Source: Verrucomicrobiales bacterium (GTDB taxonomy: Bacteria > Verrucomicrobiota > Verrucomicrobiia > Limisphaerales > UBA9464). From it: a DNA stretch of 7,363 nucleotides. A program made the position numbers and the translations under genes. The notes below the pieces were generated by a model, which had not been told where the DNA came from, made no database searches, and saw nothing but the letters and a program-made list of their open reading frames with translations. How positions within the stretch are numbered: position 1 is the stretch's first letter; each line of letters begins with the position of its first letter. The DNA lies in contig DLVS01000319.1 of the NCBI GenBank assembly GCA_003445095.1, positions 1 to 7,363 of the forward strand. Reading direction: 5' to 3'. Below are positions 1 to 6,752 of the stretch, one piece after another.

Positions 1-1
1 T

Positions 2-964
2 CCTGTGGGCCGGATTGACCGGCTGGTCACGGACCCCACCCGGCGCAACCGCTATGGCATCTCGACCAACTGCTCGTTTGCCATCAGCGTTTGGTATCCA
101 GCAGCACCGACGGCGGGGCAGCGGCCGGCCCGATGGTTCGAGGACGTGGTGGTCCGGGATACTTCGTCGACGTCGTGCTGGGCGCGCTGGGGAAATACGC
201 AATGGTTCGACCGCTTGCCCTACCTCTGGACCTACTCGTTCAGTGACGCGCCGCTGGCGGAAATTTCCGGCACCTTCCCGGTCATTCTCTTCAGCCCCGG
301 ATACACGGTGGATCGCCGGGCGGACGCCGAAAAACTCGAGAGCTTGGCCAGCCACGGCTACGTGGTAGTGGCGGTGGATCATTACGACACTCTGGCCGCT
401 GCGTGGCCGGATGGCTTCTACTACAGCCAAGGCGCTGTTGATCAGGCCGGCGGCCTGGAGGACCGCGTCCGCGACTTAGTGGTAGTCCTCGACGAACTGA
501 CGAAGTGGAACCGGAACGACGCGCGATTCGATGGACGGCTCGGTCTCGACCAAGTCGGTGCGATGGGGTTTTCGTGGGGCGGCCCCACCGTCGCCGAACT
601 GGGGAAGCAGGACGCCCGATGCACAGCAGTCGTTCTCTTGGACCCCGGTGGCTCCGCCGGGACTTTGCAGGGGTTTTCGAAGCCGTCCCTGACCATGCAT
701 GCCCCCGACAACGACGACCAAGAAGTGTTCGCCGCCTCGAGAACCAACGCCGTCTGGTTCCAAATCAGCAACACCGACCATGCCTCGTTCGTCAACTACG
801 TCGTCTTCGGCAGCGTTCCGCTGGCGACCAACCGCGAGGCCGTCCGGACGATGAACGCCTACACGCTCTCGTTCTTCAACAAGTGGCTCAAAGGACAGGA
901 CGATGACCTGCACGAGAGCCCCTCGCCGGACTTCCCGCGCCTGATCAATTTCCGGAGGAAGTGA
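2..964 (+). CDS. alpha/beta hydrolase, PAF-acetylhydrolase / dienelactone hydrolase-like (5' partial)
   Basis: Probable serine ester hydrolase of the alpha/beta-hydrolase fold; the substrate cannot be told. The frame is open to the left edge and 320 residues are visible. The segment VGRIDRLVTDPTRRNRYG followed by SVWYPA resembles the start of PAF-acetylhydrolase-like proteins (pattern VG...LTD..R......WYPA). The GTG at position 5 is therefore probably an internal valine, and the true start with any signal peptide lies upstream. Counting that valine as residue 1, the oxyanion-hole strand is LFSPGY (95-100), the nucleophile elbow is GFSWGG (Ser190), the likely acid is Asp213 in LLDPGG and the likely base is His259 in NTDHASF. 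All three catalytic residues are in the expected order and spacing, so the gene looks intact apart from the missing start. It ends in TGA, 201 bases before the next gene. The exact subfamily (lipase, cutinase/PETase-like or PAF-AH) is uncertain. Confidence 0.85.
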   Translation, partial: PVGRIDRLVTDPTRRNRYGISTNCSFAISVWYPAAPTAGQRPARWFEDVVVRDTSSTSCWARWGNTQWFDRLPYLWTYSFSDAPLAEISGTFPVILFSPGYTVDRRADAEKLESLASHGYVVVAVDHYDTLAAAWPDGFYYSQGAVDQAGGLEDRVRDLVVVLDELTKWNRNDARFDGRLGLDQVGAMGFSWGGPTVAELGKQDARCTAVVLLDPGGSAGTLQGFSKPSLTMHAPDNDDQEVFAASRTNAVWFQISNTDHASFVNYVVFGSVPLATNREAVRTMNAYTLSFFNKWLKGQDDDLHESPSPDFPRLINFRRK

Positions 965-1165
965 GCCGGCCGACTGGGCCATCCCACCGCGCTGAGCGGT
1001 TCCGGTCCTTCTGGAGCAGTGCGGGCAGCGACTTGGTTAAGGCCGCCCCCGTGCGCAGCCGCTCGGTGTCCGCCCAATGAGTTCGGCGGGCTAAGCGCGC
1101 GGTATTCCCGGAACCCCACGCTTTTCATTGGCGTTGGGCCGTGCGCACACTTACGGCTCGCGAAC

Positions 1166-2989
1166 ATGACGCCAGGAGAACCGCCGAGAGGCATTCAGAC
1201 TTTAATTCATTACTTGGAGGAAGGCGCTGGGCGGCGCTGGCTGAGGGGAGCTTTGGTCGTCATTCTGGCCGCGGTCGGCGCCGGGATCTATCAATTGAAC
1301 GAGGCGCAGAATTTTCAAGCGCCCGACGCGATGGATGCCGCGCAATTGGGGCGAAATCTCGCAGCCGGTAACGGCTACATCACCGGATTCATCCGTCCAT
1401 TGAGCCTGCACTTGCTCCAGGCGCAGGCCATTCGGAAAGGGAGTGATCCCAGGGCCGTCCTGACCCAACCTCATCCGGACCTCCAGTCGCCACCGGTTTA
1501 TCCGATGCTCTTGGCAGCGGTTTTCAAAGTGATCCCGGAGAGCTGGGGAACGCAGTTGCCCACAGATGAGTTTCGAAAGCGCCCGGCCGCCGAAGCGGCG
1601 ATTAGCGTCGCAAACTTGGTCCTGTTCGCATTCGTGATCGGACTGGTGTGGTGGTTGGGGACGCGACTGTTCGATGCCACCGCGGGGGCCGTGTCGGCAC
1701 TGGTCACGCTCGGCACCGAGCCATTTTGGCGGTTCGCCAATGCGGGGCTGCCGACGCTACTCTTAATGGTCTTTGGCCTTGTGCTGCTTCACGCGCTCTT
1801 GGGCTTTGCCCGAGAGGCCGCGTCACCATCACCACGAGCGTCTCGGCTGCTATTACTGGGGGCGGCGGCGGCCGGAGTCGTGGGAGTGATGTTCCTGACC
1901 CAATATTCGTGGGGCTGGCTCGGGATTCCAGTGTTAGGATTCTTGTTGTGGCACGGTGGCGCCTGGAAGGGACGTATAGTGCTCCTCGCGGGGTTGATCA
2001 TCGTGGCCGTCGCCACACCGTGGATGATGCGGAATTGGCACCTGAGCGGCACACCGTTTGGAACGGCAGGCTTTGCAGTGTTCAGCGACACCGAGGCATT
2101 TCCGGGAGATCGGATCGAACGCTCGCAATATCCAATTATCGAGCCGGACATCGCGATCGAGGTCTTTCGCAAAGTCGTGCGCAATCTCCGCCAAATTGTT
2201 CGCGATGATTTACCCCGCCTCGGCGGCAACTGGATGACGATGTTCTTCTTGGCGGGCCTAATCGTGCCATTTCAAAATCGCGTGCTCAATCACCTGCGCT
2301 TCTTCGTGCTCGCAGTGCTCGTGACTTTTACATTGGTCCAAGCCGGTGGGCGCACTTGGTTGACGACTAACTTCGGTCCGGTCACCGGCGAAAATCTCCT
2401 GATCGTATTCGCGCCCGCCGTATTTGTGTTTGGAACCGGGTTCCTGCTGACGTTACTGGACCACGTGGAATGGCCCGCCCTGGTGTTGCGGAGGATGGCG
2501 CTGACGGGACTAATCTTGGTGTTCTCCGCGCCGTTTCTCCTGGCCATCATGCCGCCCCGGGAGTTCGCCCTCGTCGAGCCATATCGTCCGGCGGTGATCC
2601 GTCGATTCGCTAGTTTTTCGCCGCCGGGAACCCTGTTCATGAGTGACATCCCCTGGGCGGTCGCTTGGTATGGGCCGCGCGAGGCAGTGTGGACGACTCT
2701 GAGGGTGTCGGAAGACCCCAAGGCAAATCTCGCTAACCGCCGGGAGGACTTCTTCACGTTCATCGACGCGCGTCGGCCTGTGCAGGCGATCTATATCTCC
2801 CCGTACTGGGGCAACCAACCCTTTCACTCTCGGTACATGATGGACCCCGACTTCGAATGGGGGCGCCTGTATCGCGACGTGCTCGTCAAGGGCAGTTTGC
2901 CCACCGGGTTCCCTCTCCGCGAAGTCGTCGGAGGTGGATTCATTGAGGCCGGACATTTCATGATCGCGGCGAAGCGTTGGTGGAATTGA
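1166..2989 (+). CDS. polytopic membrane protein, GT-C / GT39 (ArnT-like) glycosyltransferase-like
   Basis: A 607-residue inner-membrane protein with about ten hydrophobic segments. The clearest are near residues 26-43, 147-166, 194-212, 227-245, 248-263, 270-287, 357-369, 376-393, 410-431 and 443-462. A soluble tail of about 140 residues follows. The loop after the first helix (DAMDAAQLGRNLAAGNGYIT, 54-73, then IRPLS) and SPPVYPMLLA (108-117) resemble the first periplasmic loop and P.YP region of GT39-type lipid-linked sugar transferases. In those enzymes acidic loop residues are catalytic; here Asp54 and Asp57 are the candidates. The classic Asp-Glu pair is not seen, so activity and sugar are unproven. 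ATG 1166 is preferred because it leaves a short N-terminal tail before helix 1. The frame stays open to a GTG at 1019, but that extension reads as Arg/Pro/Cys-rich noncoding sequence. No Shine-Dalgarno sequence is visible. The gene appears to stand alone between two unrelated genes. Confidence 0.82.
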   Translation: MTPGEPPRGIQTLIHYLEEGAGRRWLRGALVVILAAVGAGIYQLNEAQNFQAPDAMDAAQLGRNLAAGNGYITGFIRPLSLHLLQAQAIRKGSDPRAVLTQPHPDLQSPPVYPMLLAAVFKVIPESWGTQLPTDEFRKRPAAEAAISVANLVLFAFVIGLVWWLGTRLFDATAGAVSALVTLGTEPFWRFANAGLPTLLLMVFGLVLLHALLGFAREAASPSPRASRLLLLGAAAAGVVGVMFLTQYSWGWLGIPVLGFLLWHGGAWKGRIVLLAGLIIVAVATPWMMRNWHLSGTPFGTAGFAVFSDTEAFPGDRIERSQYPIIEPDIAIEVFRKVVRNLRQIVRDDLPRLGGNWMTMFFLAGLIVPFQNRVLNHLRFFVLAVLVTFTLVQAGGRTWLTTNFGPVTGENLLIVFAPAVFVFGTGFLLTLLDHVEWPALVLRRMALTGLILVFSAPFLLAIMPPREFALVEPYRPAVIRRFASFSPPGTLFMSDIPWAVAWYGPREAVWTTLRVSEDPKANLANRREDFFTFIDARRPVQAIYISPYWGNQPFHSRYMMDPDFEWGRLYRDVLVKGSLPTGFPLREVVGGGFIEAGHFMIAAKRWWN

Positions 2990-3101
2990 TACGGCGGCGG
3001 GGCGCGACGGAGGGGACCGAAGGCCTGATTCGCACGGTGCCAAAAAGTGTCGGGAACCAGTTGCAGGGCTTGACGAGCCGGGCTAAACCTCCGCCTCTTC
3101 T

Positions 3102-3965
3102 ATGCACCGAACAGCACAGCGTTGCTTCCTAACCACCTCTATTCTCGCGCTGAGTTTGCCTTCAGCGATGGCCCAGAATGCCGTCTCAACCGCGACGGCG
3201 GCTGACGCGGCGGCCGCAGCCGCAGCAGCGTCCGCACCCCTTCCTGAAAAGCCCAAAGGCTGGGAAACGTCGATCGGCCTTACCCTCGGTCTCGTCGGCG
3301 GAAACTCGGAGAGCTTCAATGTGGGCGGTACGTTCCAGACCAAGAAAGAGTGGGGCAAACACCAGCTCCAAATTGGCGCCGACGGCGCTTACGGGAATTC
3401 CACCACCAAGTCGGTCGTGGACGGCGATCTAATCGAGGTCGAACAAACCAGCGTCAACAACTACGGAGCCTTTCTCCAATACAACTACTTCCTGACCGAC
3501 CGCTGGTATGTCGGAGCTCGGGGTGAAGGCCGCCATGATGCCATTGCCGGTGTCGATTATCGCATTACGGCGACCGCGAATGCGGGATACTACCTGATTA
3601 AGAAGTCCAACCTAACCTTGGCCGTCGAAGCTGGCCCCGGTTATCTTTGGGAAGAGCTCGATGGAGGGGTTTACAACGACTACGCCACAATCCGTTTTGG
3701 GGATAATTTCGAATGGAAGTTCGCCGAGAAATCGCGGCTTTTTCAGACTTTCGAGTTCTTGCCGCAGGTTTCGGATTGGGGCAACTTCGTCATGAATAGC
3801 TCAGTCGGAGTCGAGACGGATATTGCGAAGGGGCTCGCGCTCCAGGTCGTTTTCAGAGACTTCTATCGCAGCGAACCCGCAGCGTGGTCGGGAACCGACC
3901 CGTTGATTTACCGCGATAAGAACGACTACCAATTGCTCGCAGGGATCATTTACAAGTTTCAGTAA
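3102..3965 (+). CDS. DUF481 (YdiY-like) outer-membrane beta-barrel protein
   Basis: A 287-residue exported protein. Residues 1-24 form a signal peptide (Arg and Thr in the n-region, core LTTSILALSLPS, cleavage likely after SAMA before Gln25). A short linker follows with eight consecutive alanines (36-43), then the barrel. GWETSIGLTLGLVGGNSES (53-71) matches the usual opening of DUF481 proteins (GWE...L....GN...). The rest is amphipathic beta strands rich in Tyr/Trp/Phe, including YFLTDRWYVGARGE and AGYYLIKKSNLTLAVEAGPGY, which are typical of the family. The last strand ends YKFQ, so the aromatic expected at the C-terminus of many barrels is penultimate. Family members are outer-membrane proteins of unknown function; some are stress- or salt-induced. 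No Shine-Dalgarno sequence precedes the ATG: the upstream bases are pyrimidine-rich. An intrinsic terminator follows 18 bases after the stop. The gene converges on the secretin gene. Confidence 0.9.
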   Translation: MHRTAQRCFLTTSILALSLPSAMAQNAVSTATAADAAAAAAAASAPLPEKPKGWETSIGLTLGLVGGNSESFNVGGTFQTKKEWGKHQLQIGADGAYGNSTTKSVVDGDLIEVEQTSVNNYGAFLQYNYFLTDRWYVGARGEGRHDAIAGVDYRITATANAGYYLIKKSNLTLAVEAGPGYLWEELDGGVYNDYATIRFGDNFEWKFAEKSRLFQTFEFLPQVSDWGNFVMNSSVGVETDIAKGLALQVVFRDFYRSEPAAWSGTDPLIYRDKNDYQLLAGIIYKFQ

Positions 3966-3983
3966 ACGGCTCACCAGAAACTG

Positions 3984-4015
3984 AACGCCGTCCCGTTCGC
4001 GGGGCGGCGTTTTTT
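3984..4015 (+). terminator. Rho-independent terminator after the DUF481 gene
   Basis: The arm AACGCCGTCCCG (3984-3995) pairs over 12 base pairs with CGGGGCGGCGTT (4000-4011). There is one G-T wobble and a TTCG tetraloop (3996-3999). A run of six T (4010-4015) closes the structure. It lies 18 bases after the DUF481 stop, as expected for an intrinsic terminator on the plus strand. Read on the minus strand the hairpin is followed by CAGTTTC, a poor U-tract, so it is unlikely to stop the converging secretin transcript efficiently. Confidence 0.92.
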
Positions 4016-4043
4016 CTTCAAATAGCCGAAAGGTGACTCCTGC

Positions 4044-6752
4044 CTAGGGATGTTTGATCACATTCGTGGACTGCAGACTGTCTGCTTGGCGCATCCAATC
4101 CTGGATCAAGGGTGTCTTAATCTCTATTTCCTTGGCGGCATTGACGGCGTCTTGCGGCGTCCGAATGACTCGAGGACGCAGAAAAACAAAAAGCTCCACA
4201 TTGCGAGAAGTCTTGTCCTTTTTCTTAAAGGCCCAACCGAGCCCAGGAATGTCTCCCAGGAAGGGAACCTTGCGGATCGTCTCCGAAAACTGTTTCTGAA
4301 TGATCCCACCGAGCACGATGGTCTCGCCGGTCTTGGCCGTCATGTCGGTTCGAAACGTGCGCGCATCAATCACCGCTCCACCGAGAATGGTTACTCCCGG
4401 AACGATCGTCGATGATTCGACTCGGATCCGTAGCAAAACGTCGCCCGTGACGTTGATGTGGGGAATAACTTCCAGGATTACCCCAACGTCTTTGTAGGTG
4501 AAGCTTTGGTTTAGGCTGCCGGCTTCGGTGTTCTGGCTGCTGTAAATAAACGGCACTTGCTGGCCCACGAAGAGTTTGCCGGCTTCGTTGTCTTCGATAC
4601 TGATTTGCGGCTCGGCCAGCACGCTAGCGTCGGTGGTTTTTTTCAGGAACTGGATGAGGACATCCAGGTTGACCGAGACGTCGAGAACACCGGAACGGAG
4701 TGAGGTAATCCCAGTTCGGTCGGCATTGTTGACGTTGGCGTCGCCGCCAAAGCCTTGAAGATAGTTCATCCTGCCCTTGCCAATGATGGAGTTGTCGTAG
4801 TCATCGGCCGTAAAGGTCTTACTACCGTCGGGCGACCAGCGGACGCCGAATCGATCCATTTGATCGCTGGACACTTCGACAATGCGAGCCTCGATCAGTA
4901 CTTGTGCGGTCGGCGCGTCGAGTTCCTGGATTAGTTTCACGACTTGGGGGAACAGATGGACGTTGGCTGAAATGAGTACTGAGTTGCTGCGGTGATCGGG
5001 AACCACGCGGACGCGTCCGACGAGGTCGCTGACTTGGCGGGTAGCCGACTTCCCATCACCCGATCGAAGGTTTTCGGGCTGCCCACCGATCCACGGAAAA
5101 TAGAGGTCGTCCTTGGTTTCCCGTTCCAAAGGCGTGCTGTTCTGGCTTTGAGTCGCGTTCTGTTGATTGTTCTGCAGCTGTTGCTGCTGAGCTTGCTGGT
5201 TAGGTTGATTGACTGGGCGAAGCGCGGGCGAGCCCCCCTTGGCGAAGAGAATGTTGAGGCTATTGGCGATGGTGATGGCCTTGGCGTATTTGAGGCCGAC
5301 GCGAAAGGTACTTTCGCCGTTCGATGATGGCACATCGAGTTGCTTCAACACCTCTTCCACCGCCTCCAAGTTTTCTTGGGAGTTGGCGGTCAGGATAATC
5401 GAGTTGGAGTAGGGCTCGCTGGTGATGCGAACTTTTCCATACAGACGGCCCACATCACGGTCCGCAGTCGGCTCCGGCGGATCGTCGAAGAAGTAGTAGG
5501 AACGGGGTTGCTGCTTTTTGAGGAAGAGCTCATTGAGGATGTCCTCGATATCAACCGCGCTGACGTATTTGAGCGGATAAATGCGCGGGGCCAGTCCTTC
5601 GCCGCCGACGGGTTCATCGAGGGCGGCGATCGTTTTGGCGATGCCTTCCATCTGCGCGGGCGGCGCTTGAACGATCACCGTGTTCCGCCTGCGGTCGGCG
5701 ACGACGGTCATCTTGCCCACGGATTTCTCGGGCTCGGGGCCGTAATAAAAGTAGCGCGAACGTGAGGAGGACGCTTGGTCGGTCGAGAGTTCTTTCAGTT
5801 GCCGGGCGACATCTTCCGCATCGGCATTCTTCAGCGGGAACAAACGCATCGTTTTCTCCTGCGCGTCGATGGTGTCGAGCGTGCGCACGATCCGTTCCAA
5901 CGAGCGGAAGTTGGACTCGCTGGAAAGCACGATGAGTGAGTTCGATCGTTCGTTGGCGCTGACCTCCACCGGTTCGCCCGCGGGCTTACCGCTCATCTTT
6001 TGGTATAGCGGAGTGATCTCCTTGACGAGATCGCGGGCACTGGCGTGCTGCAACGGGATGACCCGAACGGTGAGGTCACCTGGCTGATCGGTATCAAGAC
6101 GATCGATGAGGTTGGCGATCAGTGAGACGTTCTCGTTGTAATCGGTGATAATGATTTGGTTGGCGCGATCATTGATTTCGACCGTGGCCTTTTCAGACAG
6201 GGCGCCTTTGACCTTCTCTTTCATTTCCGCGGCGGGGACAGATTTGAGCTGGAAGATTTTGACGAGCTTCTGGCGGCCGGCCGGAATGTCGGAACGGGAG
6301 GCGTCGATGAGTTCGGGGCTCATCTTCGGTTCCTTCCCTTCAGGCACGATGAAGATGGAATTCCCCGATTCCACCGCGGTAAACCCTTCGAGACCCAGCG
6401 CGCGATACACCAGATTCAGAGCGTCGCGAACGGGTAGCTTCTTCGAACTCGTGATCGTGATCTGGCACTGCGCCTGTGGATGTTTCACCACGCTCTTGCC
6501 CGTCGTCTCGGAAAGCCATTGAACGATCATATCGACGTTGGCTCCCTGAAAGCTGACTTGGATCTCTTCGTTGGGGTTGAGCGGTGTCGGCGCGTTCGTG
6601 GCCGCCGACGCCGAGGCAGGCGCCCCGGGCGGAGCTGGCGGCACCTGGGCGACCGCGGACAGCGCGGCGAACCCGGCGGCGACGATGACAGCAATGACCC
6701 ACGCAATCGGGCCTGAACGAGGATGGTTCATCGGAAAAGGGAGGCGGTTCAT
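4044..6752 (-). CDS. gspD: type II secretion system secretin GspD, long form with five ring domains after N0
   Basis: A 902-residue outer-membrane secretin, the multimeric channel through which folded proteins (or a pilus) leave the cell. Order: signal sequence (hydrophobic 16-35, cleavage likely after AVA35); Ala/Pro linker (37-58); N0 (about 62-137, including GSQ-like strand IQVSFQGANVDMIVQWLSETTGK split across 64-86); five ring-building repeats, N1 163-220, N2 227-293, N3 300-379, N4 388-473, N5 482-612; secretin barrel 614-862. Each repeat ends in a helix closing with LD and contains a strand of type N-x-(I/V/L)-I. Barrel hallmarks are VLIEARIVEV (618-627), VGQQVPF (729-735), YKDVGVILEVIPHI (753-766), TGETIVLGGII (808-818) and VPFLGDIPGLGWAFK (829-843). 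Usual GspD is about 650-700 residues with N0-N3, so this is long. No clear pilotin-binding S domain follows. The ATG at 6752 overlaps the upstream stop (ATGA), which favours it over Met8. PilQ is the main alternative, but it has fewer N domains. Confidence 0.94.
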   Translation of the reverse strand: MNRLPFPMNHPRSGPIAWVIAVIVAAGFAALSAVAQVPPAPPGAPASASAATNAPTPLNPNEEIQVSFQGANVDMIVQWLSETTGKSVVKHPQAQCQITITSSKKLPVRDALNLVYRALGLEGFTAVESGNSIFIVPEGKEPKMSPELIDASRSDIPAGRQKLVKIFQLKSVPAAEMKEKVKGALSEKATVEINDRANQIIITDYNENVSLIANLIDRLDTDQPGDLTVRVIPLQHASARDLVKEITPLYQKMSGKPAGEPVEVSANERSNSLIVLSSESNFRSLERIVRTLDTIDAQEKTMRLFPLKNADAEDVARQLKELSTDQASSSRSRYFYYGPEPEKSVGKMTVVADRRRNTVIVQAPPAQMEGIAKTIAALDEPVGGEGLAPRIYPLKYVSAVDIEDILNELFLKKQQPRSYYFFDDPPEPTADRDVGRLYGKVRITSEPYSNSIILTANSQENLEAVEEVLKQLDVPSSNGESTFRVGLKYAKAITIANSLNILFAKGGSPALRPVNQPNQQAQQQQLQNNQQNATQSQNSTPLERETKDDLYFPWIGGQPENLRSGDGKSATRQVSDLVGRVRVVPDHRSNSVLISANVHLFPQVVKLIQELDAPTAQVLIEARIVEVSSDQMDRFGVRWSPDGSKTFTADDYDNSIIGKGRMNYLQGFGGDANVNNADRTGITSLRSGVLDVSVNLDVLIQFLKKTTDASVLAEPQISIEDNEAGKLFVGQQVPFIYSSQNTEAGSLNQSFTYKDVGVILEVIPHINVTGDVLLRIRVESSTIVPGVTILGGAVIDARTFRTDMTAKTGETIVLGGIIQKQFSETIRKVPFLGDIPGLGWAFKKKDKTSRNVELFVFLRPRVIRTPQDAVNAAKEIEIKTPLIQDWMRQADSLQSTNVIKHP
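6749..6752 (-). other. ATGA start/stop overlap coupling the GspC-like gene to gspD
   Basis: On the minus strand the bases read ATGA. The ATG (6752-6750) opens the secretin and the TGA (6751-6749) closes the upstream gene. No GGAGG-like sequence precedes this ATG on the minus strand (the bases are CCCTCCTCACTAA), so re-initiation by ribosomes finishing the upstream gene is the likely route of secretin translation. This also supports choosing Met1 rather than Met8. Confidence 0.85.

Noticed and set aside
442..982. Long minus-strand open frames opposite the hydrolase gene
   Set aside because: They show no family signature and are explained by high GC content opposite a real gene with an intact catalytic triad.
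986..1000. Hairpin ACCGC-GCTGA-GCGGT after the hydrolase gene
   Set aside because: It has only five base pairs and no T-run follows, so a terminator call is not supported.
1019..1165. N-terminal extension of the membrane protein to GTG 1019
   Set aside because: The 49 added residues are Arg/Pro/Cys-rich with no recognisable domain, and ATG 1166 gives a normal short tail before helix 1.
3061..3089. Possible sigma-70 promoter before the DUF481 gene (TTGCAG, 17 bases, TAAACC); also TTGACG at 3070
   Set aside because: TTGCAG and TAAACC match consensus weakly, and TTGACG has no -10-like hexamer at the right distance.
4050..6716. Several plus-strand open frames opposite gspD
   Set aside because: The minus strand encodes a full-length secretin with all hallmark motifs; the opposing frames are short and lack recognisable domains.
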